Source of the DNA: Trichosphaerium sp. ATCC 40318
Lineage: Eukaryota; Discosea; Flabellinia; Trichosidae
Length of the DNA stretch: 64,000 nt
Direction: 5' to 3'
Assembly (NCBI GenBank): GCA_038496445.1
Contig: JALMLS010000514.1
Span: 1 to 64,000 of the forward strand
Of the stretch, positions 22,701 to 33,269 are shown piece after piece. The number at the start of each line of letters is the position of its first letter. Positions within the stretch are counted from its first letter, which is position 1. The translations under genes and the position numbers were made by a program. The notes under the pieces were generated by a model, which was not told the origin of the DNA, ran no database searches, and was given only the letters and a program-made list of their open reading frames with translations.

Positions 22701-25700
22701 CCTTTTGCAAGCTCTGTTTCAAAATGAACTGCAGCATCAATCATAGCACCTTTTTGTACATCTGGTTGCTCAACCATACGTTCAACAGCCTTGCCCTTAG
22801 ATAAGTTCTCTTCAAAGTCTACGGCAGCATCCTTCATAGCACCAGATTGTACTTCAGGTTGTTCCACTGTGCGAGCAATATCTTTAGGCTCCGAAGCCTT
22901 AAGAAAAAGTCAGAAAGAATCAAGAAAAAAAAAGTGCTTGACATACTTGACGTTCGAACTCTACTGCCTTTTCTTTCATAGCGCCTGAATTAACTTCTGG
23001 TTGTATTGTAGGATCAGCCATTGCTTGAATTTCTGGAAATGCATCTACAAGATCTGCAAGAGACTTTCTTTTCACCATCTTCTTTTTCCCTCCTTTGCTC
23101 TTTCTTGGTGCAACTGTAAGTTCTATCGGACTCATAGCGATCGGTTTGCCTTGTACCATAATTAGTTACTACGACAATGTATCACTTCAAAGAATAGTAT
23201 AAATTCATACCTAATATGTTGACGTGGATAGCAATTCCTTCTTCCTTTGTTGGTTTATACTCAATGTCAAAAGTTCCATCATCATTATCAAAAATCTTTG
23301 TTGTCATTTCGTTGGTACTATCAATCTTTACATCTATATCTGAAGGCTTTATATCTGCAGGGTTTCCATCACCGTCTACTGGTGATAGAGTAAAAATTGC
23401 AGTAACACCTAAACAAATAAATAAACAATGAGAAACCAGAAAGTAGTAAAAAAACAAGACTCATTAATTCGTACCAACTCTAACACGACCATCTCTAATA
23501 CCAAATCCTTTCGCTGCAGTGTTCGCCCAAGACAGTGGAGAATTACTACTTTCTTTTACCATCCCGACTAACAAACAAGTAAACACAGCAATGTAAAACA
23601 AATCACAAAAAACGTACCAATTGACGATGGCGATCCTTTTATGTTTTCACCATCAAGTTGTACTGATACATTGTATGTTCCCGCAGTAGGTAGGATATAC
23701 GAAAATTCAAATAGTCCATCATCTAGCACATCACGTGAGAAATAAATCAACCTCACAAAAAAAACCAAACTCTTACCTTTTGCTGTTGTTATGACGTTGA
23801 CATGCTCTGGACCATCTACAAAAACGCGAACTTTTGCAGAAGCTACTGAAATAGGTTTTGCGAATTGATCGCATACATTTAATGTGAATAGTGATTCTTT
23901 TCCAACAGTTACACTAGCTCCATCCTAAAAACTCAATGAGCTAAATTTCAAAATTTCAAAAAAAAAAACAAAATCAGTACAAGTCCATTAATAACACTAT
24001 CAGATCTAGAGATGTAAGGTTTTTGATTCTCATCCGGTTTCTTCGATTCTACTACCTCCTAGAATCGAAAATAAGGCTTTAACAGAAGGCAACGTTTAAC
24101 CACTGTACGTCTTCAACGATATTAAAAGTCCATGGAGAATCTTTAATATCTTTACTATCTATAGTTACGTTGACTGTGTATTCACCAGCCTCTGTAGGAT
24201 TCCACTCAACATCATACGTGGAATTTTCATTATCAAAAACATCTCCTTGCGTAACTCCAGCTGGACCCTTTACAGTGACCAAAAGTGTGCTTTCACCAAG
24301 TTCAACACCACTACGAAAAAAAAATAAAGTAAGAAAACTTCGTTTAAAAGTCAAATAGTGGTCGTACTTGTCGTTAACGTCTCGTGTGTGTACAGTGAAA
24401 CAAGCTCTCTTTTTTGGTTTTAGTGATTCCTCAACTAAACCACGACCTTTGGCAATAGTGTTTGGTGCAAAAGGGGGAACTACAAGTACAGGTTGAGATT
24501 GAACTTGTTCAAGCGCTGAATAATAATGAGTAAACAATGCGAGCGAAGCGGTAGCAGAGAACGAACCTCTATCCAAGTCCATCTCTATTGCAAAGGGACT
24601 TCCTTTAATGTTTTTGCCACAGATCTTGGTATATATCGTGTAATCAGCGGTCTTTGGTGGTGTCCAGGTAACACTCCATGAGCCTGAATAGAATAAGATA
24701 ACTGAAGATGATCAAGGATTTTTTTACCGTCTTCGTTCTCCTTGAGCTCTGGTTGTGTGGTTACTGGAACAAAGCCAGTTATTTGTACTTTCAACTAGTT
24801 GTGTTAGAATTTACAACAAAGTGTAAAAAGCACCGTACGTCATCTATCTTGATGCGACATAACGCGCCGTCGTTGTCTCGAGGATATACGCTGTATGTAG
24901 CTGGCTCTTTAGCGCGTAGTGTGTCACCTTTGTGCGAATTAACCAAACCGCGCCAAAACAACAAATACACGCACCATCAAGACCACTACCTCCAGCGTTG
25001 CTCATAAAGCCATTTACCGGTTTTGTAGACAAGGTAGCAGGAGATTCTTGCTTTTCTTCAACTTCACTTTCAACCTCTTCTGTTGCTTTTGGCGGTTCTT
25101 CTACATCGCCTTCAATGTAGTGTTGGTCTTTTTACAAACAGCAATAAAAGAATGTTCAACAAAAAAAAAATCGTATTTTCGCCATAACTGTCCAATAAAC
25201 GAACAAATATGATTTTAAACATAAAAATAAAACAATATATGATTACATATTACTATTTACCAGTGTCTTGTGTCTTTGGCGTGCCAACAGTTACTTTAAA
25301 TGGACTACCTTGTATATCTTCGTCCTTGACGCGTACATGTATGACATAGTCGCCCTAGACGCGCTTTTAGCAATTTGTAAATTGGCCCAACTGCGCTACT
25401 TGTTTTTGTCACTATAAAAAACGTACTTCAGTAGGTGGAACCCAATCAATGTCAAAGCTTTGTTCTGCGCCTTCATCACCTTCTGAATTGTCGTATATTT
25501 CAACTTCGCATTCCGCTGGTCCACCAATGGCCACCTAGTGATGTGCGATTAATAGTGATTGGTACTGAGCAATGAATACTGGGCTTTCTGTTTTGGAATA
25601 AAAGTACAAAAAATGGAAACGTGTTTGGTACATTTCCTGGCTTTGCTGATTACGCGTTTATGACAGCGTAGCGACGTACCCTGACTTCTCTGAGTTCTAC

Positions 25701-25929
25701 TGTCATTTGATTGCCTTCTGCATCCTTTGGGTAAAGCGTAAAGCATCCAGGCTCGTTTACTTTGAGGTTTTCGCTTTCTAAACCAGAACCTCTTGCCTCT
25801 GCTAGCGATCAGTCGAATGTATTTAAAAGCAGCCAATTACAGCGAGAAACCACAACTAGGCGCACTTTGGGCCGTTGTATTTTAAAAAAATCACGTTTAG
25901 CTTTAGTATTACTTACCAGAATGTGCCAT
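19724..25929 (-). CDS. Filamin-repeat protein with a long array of 31-residue repeats
   Basis: A large multi-exon gene from ATG at 25929 (MAHS, then an intron). Five filamin-type Ig repeats are readable at about 25830-25270, 25110-24590, 24500-24110, 24050-23640 and 23570-23100, with typical features such as YTVNVTIDSKDIKDSP and VQLDGENIKGSP. Repeat 5 runs in frame through an intron (HVNILG + KPIAMSPIELTV) into a Lys-rich linker and then about 25 copies of a repeat with consensus VEQPEVxxGAMKDAAxHFET plus about 11 more residues. Thirteen copies sit uninterrupted in one exon. The C-terminus is acidic, then ends ...RKFVFVIERDIH. There is no calponin-homology actin-binding domain. It is probably a cytoskeletal or scaffold protein; the function of the array is unknown. 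Confidence 0.85.
21654..22905 (-). repeat. Tandem 93-bp coding repeats (31 aa x 13)
   Basis: Within one exon of the filamin-repeat gene, thirteen full units of about 93 bp follow each other. Central units are most alike (VERMVEQPEVQ.GAMKDAA), with outer units more diverged, as expected of an array homogenised by unequal exchange. Diverged units continue on both sides across introns. Confidence 0.9.
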
Positions 25930-26043
25930 GGTGGTAGAAGCAGCTTGGCACGGCGCTCTACTTTTTGATGACAAGTTAAGTCTTCTTGCCACCCTTAATA
26001 ATAGCGCAACTAACGCAACAACACCTTTAAAAACAAGACAGCT

Positions 26044-27420
26044 ATGGGCGATAATCACTACTTGAAGCCAAGCTGCTTTTTCAAGATTATAGTTGGTACG
26101 TGGCGAAGGGCGGGGCTATACAGGAGCTACAAGCATAATACCACGGCCTCAAAGCTTGTTTTTAGCGTGTATCCATTTTTCTAACTTTGAAATTAGTCGG
26201 TGGAGGTGCAGTTGGTAAATCTGCAATCACAATAAGGGTACTATTCATCCTAGCTGTACACAATTTCTAACAAATCACAGTATACTTCTGGACACTTTGT
26301 GGAAAGATACGACCCCACAATTGGTATGTGTACACAGAGTAGCAAACTACTAGCCCAAACGCTAGCACTGCGCCAAATTAAAAACAAAACTCAAAACTAA
26401 TTGAAGTTACTAGAGGATAGCTACACAAAACATACACAAGTAGACGAGAATGTAGCTGTATTAGAAATTCTCGACACTGCTGGTAAAACTACAGTCCGCG
26501 CATCTTTTAGACTAAAAGTTTAATTTAAGGCCAAGAAGAATATAATGCAATGCGTGAGCATTATCTACAAGCTGGTGATGGTTTTTTGCTTGTTTACTCA
26601 ATAACAAGCTACCCGAGTTTTAAAGAACTCGATAATTTTGTAGAGTTGATATTACGCGTCAGAGACCAAGATACCCTAAAGGTACGACTCACAAGAACAT
26701 TTTTGAACGTGCACGCTGTTATTTTACGTAAAAGACTCAATGCAACTGTTGGTCTTTCAACGTTAGAATTACGCCTTTCTACTGTAGCGGAAATATTAAA
26801 CGCATTCCGCTACACTTTTTTGGGTCAAAAAGTCTATTTTTCGAAACTCGCTTCTAACTGATTGAAACAAGGGTATGCCAGTTGTACTTGCTGGAAACAA
26901 GTGTGATCTCATTGAAAAACGAGATGTAACAACAGTTGAAGGAAAGGAATGGGCTGAAAAGTGGGATATCAAAAACTTTTACGAAGTACGTTTTTAAACT
27001 GTTCATTCTTACTTTTAAACCTTCAAAACCTTATTACTATACATTATCGTAAGTTTCTATGCACTATTCAACCAGTTTCAACCAGTTGAAGTAATCTAGT
27101 AATTTTTTTTCCTTTTTTGAAATAGAAACTTTCTTTTTGTTTTTATTTATCCGTATGAGCTTTGTTGTATTATTATAAAGCGTCTTATATGTTTTTAAGG
27201 TATCAGCAAAGGAAGTCATCAATGTTAATGAGGCTTTTTCTCAAATTGTACGATTAGTGCGTGAAGAGCGTACAAAGTACTTCAGTGGATCCTCTGCTTT
27301 CGAGAAAGTAAGTTATTCCGTTTTAACTTCGAAGTTAAAACGCTTTTTTCGCTTTAATTACGATATGAGTTAATTGTTCGCTAGGATGCTAAAAAACGTA
27401 AATTTTGCACTGTATTATAA
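26044..27420 (+). CDS. Ras-type small GTPase
   Basis: A membrane switch for growth or chemotaxis signalling. Spliced from ATG at 26044 across at least six introns: P-loop [13 protein letters not shown], effector region ERYDPTI, switch [17 protein letters not shown] with the catalytic Gln present, NKCDL, and an SAK motif. The C-terminus KKRKFCTVL is a CaaX box predicted to be geranylgeranylated. At the Ras-12/13 positions the sequence is Gly-Ala. Introns 4 and 5 (about 26681-26872 and 26987-27199) are unusually long for this window, and the last intron contains a perfect 24-bp palindrome (27319-27342). It is divergent from the filamin-repeat gene, about 115 bases away. Confidence 0.93.
27319..27342. 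repeat. Perfect 24-bp palindrome in a Ras-gene intron
   Basis: CGTTTTAACTTC is followed immediately by its exact reverse complement. It lies shortly after the donor site of the last intron. Confidence 0.8.
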
Positions 27421-29482
27421 ATATAAGCGCTAAGGAATGCGCATTAAAGCCTGTACATAAAACTATTTGTTGTTTTAAAAAAAGCCAAGAGTTGCAGTTT
27501 TCTGTTCGTTATCTACAACTGAGAGTACTTCTAGAAGGTGCATTTTGAATTTCGACTTTAGGAAGTTTTTTGTTCCTTGATAGATATCCAGAAGACTTTT
27601 TTTTTTCTGTTTTTGTTTGTCAATTTGATTGCTTGTGTGCGGGTTATATTTCTCCGTGTTAAACCCCATTTCTCCTGTGCGTTTAGTAGGATATAGTGTG
27701 GTTTTACAGAGTAAATTGGAGGTATTGAGAACGGAAAGTAGCCATTGTCGTAAAACCCGAAATGAACCATGGTATTCGATATCCAAGCAAATGCTCTCCT
27801 ATTTTTTATGTCCGCATGGCTACCCTACTAATAGTGTAGGATGAAGATTGGTAGGGAATTATAGAAGCCATATTTGGGTGCCATAATTGGTATTTTTAGA
27901 GTGCACTGAATGCAACATATATTATCGTCTTCTTGGTGCACGTTTCCTTGTGTGTCTGCTGGTAGCAAGGAGTGGTATCCTTAATTGCTGTGGAACTGAC
28001 TCAGATGACCCAATTTGGTCAATAGGGTAAATGGTATGGATAAGGAGTATGAGAGGATGTGCTGTATTTCTAGTGTCCTGGCTAGTTTGACTCAACTTCC
28101 CTATTTGATATCGACGTCCTTCAGAGAAAGGTATCTTCATCCACATGTGCCTCCTTGAATGATGAATTCAGTTTGCTAAATAATTGTAGCATTACATAGG
28201 TAGATGTTTTGTATTTCGTTGCGTTTTAACAGGTGTCTTGTGAGACAATTACGATACCATATTTACATTGTACCACTAATAAACCTGGTAAACTCGTTTC
28301 CTAGTATTCTACGTACCTAACACCAGCGACATAAAACACTTAATCAATAGCTGACCTGGTTGTGTAGTCTCCAAACAATCCATGTTAGCCAATTGAGAAA
28401 CAAACCCTTAACCACACTTCGGCTCTGTTTTTTTATGTATTCCAGTACATCAAGTGCCTTGGTTGTTTCTCAGTGGTTGTTAGGATTCCTTACTACCTCC
28501 TCGTTTTCGGTTGTACTTGGTGGGCCAATTTCTTTATCCATTTGTTAGTTTTCAAATAACCTGACCAGCCATAAAGACTTACGTATTGGTAAGCCATCCC
28601 TCAGGTATTTATGTGCTTGTCACTAGTAAGAAACATGTTTACTATGCGTAAAGGTGTCAAGCCTGCGACCATTCAAGCCAAGAAATAGGTTCTCTCCAAT
28701 CTGTGTTTGTCAGTTGAGGAACATACATTAAATTGTACCAACTTGATTGTACCTTTCACGTTTTCAGCCGTTCTACTAGTAGGTATTTTTTCAGGGGTCC
28801 TACGATAATCGACGATGTTAATAGCACGTGGTCTTTTTTCGCATAAAAAGCGAACATGTTGGCATCAAGCGGTTTTGAGATTTTCTGAAAAACGAAATCC
28901 TATTCTGCCGGGCCAGTAGGTCCTTTTGCTTCGTTTTTTTGCATGACAACCAAGGCGGGAGGCAAGTAGATAGCATAGAGCGTTTGAAAAAAAATGCCAC
29001 AGAACTTTGTTATTGCGCTCTTTACAAAATGCCAATGAAAGTGGTGTATGACTAACATTCAAATAAGCGCATTTATTGCTATTGACTGTCATTCTTATTG
29101 TCTGAAGAATTTCTTCAGGACCGAATTCCCGCAGTATTTTCCGATAACACTGTTGGTTCTCTGGTATGACTTGGCGTGCTTATAGTCACAAGTAAAAACT
29201 GTCTGGAGGGACTACCACGGCGACATAGGCCTTTTCTCGACCAAACTAAGAATACGAAAACTATTTAGTTGTTTGGCGCCTGTATTTGGCTTTGTGTTAA
29301 CAACGCGTTAGTCTAAAATGACTTCTGAGTCTGTAAAACGAAGTGCGTATTTTTTTGATTGCTTTTTTTGGCCTTGGGCGTCCTAGAATGCGGGATAAAC
29401 ATTAGTTAGACAATAATTTGCGTTTACAGACACTAATCCTCTTTTAGGTTTACAAAATGTTCCAATAGAAGTACCAACGTCT
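27421..29482. other. Decayed, probably repeat-derived DNA
   Basis: Two kilobases with only short, interrupted frames. On the minus strand there are coding-like remnants broken by stops, such as TNTDWREPISWLEWSQA (about 28715-28665) and a MDKEIGPPSTTENEEVV stretch (about 28545) that continues after a stop. The first remnant resembles the DNA at 31-101 of this window. This suggests an old transposable element, but no transposase or polymerase motif is recognised. Confidence 0.45.
28652..28717 (-). repeat. Dispersed repeat fragment (copy 2)
   Basis: Partner of the fragment at 31-101, in opposite orientation. It lies inside the decayed region between the Ras gene and the F-box/MORN-like gene. 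Confidence 0.5.
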
Positions 29483-31761
29483 ATGGGCACCCTTCCTTCT
29501 GATGTCCTACGGTTAATAGCGTCTAAACACCAAGACGTCTATTTTGTTTTACCAACACTCTCTAAACGTTTCGCTACGAACACACGATACAATAACAAAC
29601 TACAGCAACACGGAGAGGTTCTTTTCTTCTTTCCTAACGAAAAAACAAAAATAAACTGCTCGCAAGTGTTCAATAACGGCTCAGAGTGCGGTGTGTTCCG
29701 TACATTCCATGATAACGGTGGAGTTGAAAAAGAGACTTATTACAAAAATGGAAGAGCGAATGGAGTTTCGAAGCACTACGACAAGGAAGGGAACCTTATA
29801 TGTCAAAAGAGTTATATAGATGGTGAACCAGATGGTGAGATTACTTGCTGGTACCCAAGCGGTATTTTAAAGAGCCGTGAGTATTGGAAAAAAGGAACTC
29901 CTAGAGGGATTTATCAAGAATATTATGAGAATGGTACTTTGGCTGATGTTGTTGAATGGAAAGACGGTTTTCAAGTTGGTACTCATAAGATGTTTTATCC
30001 TAATGGTAGAATCAAAAGTACACTTGATGAGGATGGTAGTTTAACAGTAATACATATGTATGATGAAGAAGGTAACTTAACTTGCGTTAAAGAGTCCAAA
30101 GGTGATCAAGATAAAATTATAAGAGCTGATCCTGAATCCGGCCAGATTGTTGTTATTAACTTGAAGAATAACTGCGTTGAGACTGAGGATAGCCTTGAAA
30201 CTGATATTCTTCCTGAAGCTAGCAGCAGTATCGAAACAGACATTCGTCTTGAAGCCGATGATAGCCTTGAAGCTGATATTCATCTCGGAGTCGATGACAG
30301 CCTTGAAACTGATGTACATCTTGAAACGTCAACTCAAGAGGCTGATGATATTTCCCTTCATGATGTAGCCCTAGATAGCTTCGATGTTGATGATATTTCC
30401 TTCAGTGATACTGCGAGTAGTGAAGGTAATGATGAGTATAGTGACGATGAGCAATATTCTGATGACATATACGATGACGTTGATGCGGATGACTCGCAAT
30501 TGAGTTGTAACGACAAATTGAATTACCCTTACATACCTCCGTTACCATTACGTGAAGCTGGCTTGCTAGACATGAAGTGGAGCAACAAGGATGGAGATTG
30601 GAAAAAAATAAGTGGTGAAATAGATCTTGAACAAAGCAATGACGATAGCTCTGATGAATGTGGAGATAAGGATACTCCGGTTCTATTTGATAATGTTAAT
30701 GATATTCTTGAAAAATTTGGTACAAATGATAGTGCTCCTCTTTCTACTGTCTCAGCTGTACGTCTATTTCAGCTTAAGTTAGTCGCTTGCTAACCCTTTG
30801 AATAGCCAATTGAGACTCATGATTTAAAGATGGAAAAAATTGCGACTGTTGCTGAAAGTGCTGATCTCTTGGACAAACTCCAAGTTGAAGAAATTGTTCC
30901 TATAAAAAGTAAGTAAATCGTTTTTTTTTCATTTTTTTTGTTTTCAAACATCTAGCGCTTTTGCCAGCTTTATAAGGTCTTTGTTGACGCTTTTTTTTAA
31001 CTAAAGAGGCTGAGCCTTATGCTGCATACTTTGAATTTGGACGTATTGTGGAACTACGACAACGCGAGAGGGTATTGTTATTTTTCTTTTTTTTCTTCAT
31101 TTTTCATGATAGCTGATATTTTATCGTTTAGAGTCTCTCAGCGAGAAATGCAAGCTTACAACGACTTCTTGCGGACCGCGAGCATGAATTACGTGAAAAA
31201 GATGCTGCGTTAAATGATGCAATTGAGAAGTATCGCGTAGCAGAGCAGAGAAGTAGTGTTGAAACATCGTATGTTGTAATTTTTTTTCTTTTTTTTTTCT
31301 TTCACAACTGTTTTTGTTAACACGTGATGGTTTTTTTTTTACTTGTTTTTGTGAAACAAGCGTTATTGATGATATTCATTAGTAAACGATTATTCAAAAA
31401 AGCAAAGAGCACTGTAGCTCTTCACTTTAAAAAGCAACAAAGTATGATAAAAGGTGATTATAAAAAATCATTAAAGAATAAGAAGGAGAAGAAGAAAGGA
31501 TTATGTTCTTCTTCTTCTTACTTCTGTAGATTTTTTATATTCTTAATAAGTTGTATTATAATTACAACAAGCCTTTTATCTTTTATATACTTGTTAAGAC
31601 CTAAAGGATTTGAACCAATACTTGTACAGATGGATTATATTATAGATAATATAATCCAGTTTTATATTGTTAATTTTACTGAACCTGAACCCGAACCAGA
31701 ACCAGAACCAGAGGGATTTCTTGATATTATGTGGTCGTGGATATCATCACTATTGTCATAA
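29483..31761 (+). CDS. F-box/MORN-like repeat protein with spliced coiled-coil and membrane tail
   Basis: Exon 1 (29483-30757) encodes an F-box-like start (MGTLPSDVLRLIASK), then about seven MORN-like (YwqK-type) repeats such as FHDNGGVEKETYYKNG, an acidic region with imperfect DSLETDI.LEAD repeats, and further acidic sequence. A textbook intron (30758-30805; GTACGT donor, GCTAAC branch, AATAG acceptor) joins it in frame to exons 30806-30908, 31007-31071 and 31132-31268, which encode a coiled coil (LLADREHELREKDAALNDA). The last intron can end at 31382, continuing in frame to 31761 through a basic stretch, one hydrophobic helix and an EPEPEPEPEP run. An alternative acceptor gives a stop at 31382. 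Possibly a membrane-tethered SCF adaptor. Confidence 0.7.
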
Positions 31762-32170
31762 ATAAATTGTACATATCAGGGAATTAAGTTATCTGTTTAT
31801 GGCTTCTCATGCCCGTTAGAAACAACATTTCTTGCGGCGAACGAAAGTAACGGTATGATCACGTTTTGTTCAAACCTAAAGGCAAGTGATATGGACCACA
31901 GCGTCACAAACGATAATCAGCCGTGTTTTTGAGTGACAAACAATAAGTGCAAGATGGTTTACATAGAAAGGGTACATTTGAATCTTTTTCGATTTGAGTT
32001 TATGCTCAACCGCATTTTACACGCAGTATGGTCTCCCGGCTCACGGAGATTTCTTAGCCGAAAAATGGATTTTCCAATTTTTGCTAATTTCTTCGATTTT
32101 ACACTTTCATGAAAAAAAAACATTCATAAAAACTTACTCTTTCCACGTGCTTATTAACATAAACGCTGCA
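31762..32170. other. Intergenic
   Basis: No gene seen. An open frame extends upstream of the F-box gene from about 31994, but its sequence is not protein-like, so the start at 32171 is preferred. Confidence 0.5.
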
Positions 32171-32854
32171 ATGGACGACTGCATTACCAAGATACTTACT
32201 TTTCTTCCTTACAATGAAGGCTTGCGTGTATTCTCGTTGGTTTCTAAGCAATGGCACGACTACGTTAAAGCTGTAGAGCCCTTAGCATCAAAGAAGGTGA
32301 ATAGATGCCGGTGGGAGTACTACGAACGAGAAATACCCGGTTCTGGCTTCAAAATAAGATCATTTGGTCGTCCATCGCGTCTACGCTTTTGCTGGGTTCT
32401 GGGTGATCTATTTATAACTGACGGGGACGGGGGCGCGGTTATTCGTGACTACAGAACCAAGAAGCACGTCACAGTCTTATTTAAAGACGATTCCATTACG
32501 TACGGAGAAGAAACGATCAGTTTTGGCTTTTCTAGCCATGGTACTCTTTGTGGGTTTGGAGAGGCTCAAGGAGGAGTACCAGACGGGTTATATAAAGAAA
32601 TAGAGAATGAATTCGACAGAAAGAAGCTTTACAAATTACGTTTATTCATTGAAAATTTTTTAAGTTGTTGTCAAGTTGAGGCGACTTATGAGAATGTAAG
32701 AAAGCTTGTCATAGAAACTTGTATTAGTGGGTACTTTATGATTCCATTTTTGGATAAATTAAAAAGAGTACCAAATGAGTGTTACACTTATGACTGGTAT
32801 AAATCTGGATTTGATGTTGATGATTTGTATCGAAGAATGGATGAATTACATTAA
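32171..32854 (+). CDS. F-box protein, about 227 aa
   Basis: I chose the ATG at 32171 because the F-box begins immediately (MDDCITKILTFLPYNEGLRVFSLVSKQW). The remaining sequence has strand-rich segments (SFGRPSRLRFCWVLGDLFIT) followed by a helical C-terminus, with no named domain. It probably acts as a substrate-recognition subunit of an SCF ligase. Its last codons are partly repeated just downstream (32857-32907), suggesting that a slightly different gene end once existed. Confidence 0.65.
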   Translation: MDDCITKILTFLPYNEGLRVFSLVSKQWHDYVKAVEPLASKKVNRCRWEYYEREIPGSGFKIRSFGRPSRLRFCWVLGDLFITDGDGGAVIRDYRTKKHVTVLFKDDSITYGEETISFGFSSHGTLCGFGEAQGGVPDGLYKEIENEFDRKKLYKLRLFIENFLSCCQVEATYENVRKLVIETCISGYFMIPFLDKLKRVPNECYTYDWYKSGFDVDDLYRRMDELH

Positions 32855-32907
32855 TACATCTGGATTTGGTGTTGATGATTTGTTTAAAGAATGGGTGGAT
32901 TCATAAC
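32801..32907 (+). repeat. Tandem duplication of the F-box gene's 3' end
   Basis: The sequence encoding KSGFDVDDLYRRMDELH-stop is followed at once by a diverged copy (about 50 bases: ATCTGGATTTGGTGTTGATG...) that again ends in a stop after a similar peptide. About 80% alike by eye. Confidence 0.8.
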
Positions 32908-33269
32908 TCCTGGCTATATGTTATTCTATTTAAACATGAGGTCAGTGTCTTGGAACTACACAAAGATCAACTACAGAGGACATGAATAGAACCGGTCGCT
33001 GCTTGTCAGCCTACTCATCGAGGTCTTCTTCTTCATCGAGCTAATCAGGTTCATAAAAGCTCTTCAAGGTCGTTAAGTTTATTAACTAGTTTACTCACTC
33101 AAGTTGTAACTGGGTTCTATTTAAATAAATTTTTGTGTTGACTATGATTCGTTTGTATTTGTTGTTGAAACGCAGATGATATAAATTCTGACAAAACGGT
33201 AGTAATTATTCACTGAGGCCCCAGGGTCGAAAAAAACCTTCTTCTTGTCATCGCACCTGTTGTGTTGAA
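32908..33269. other. Intergenic
   Basis: Nothing recognised. It lies upstream of the inverted duplication boundary near 33270-33290. Confidence 0.5.

Noticed and set aside
21654-22905. Regular 93-bp repeats that could suggest a satellite or CRISPR-like array
   Set aside because: The repeats are coding in one continuous frame with amino-acid conservation and no spacers.
31324-31761. Separate small membrane protein starting near 31327
   Set aside because: Its start lies in the intron sequence, and its body joins in frame to the upstream coiled-coil exon. It remains a lesser alternative.
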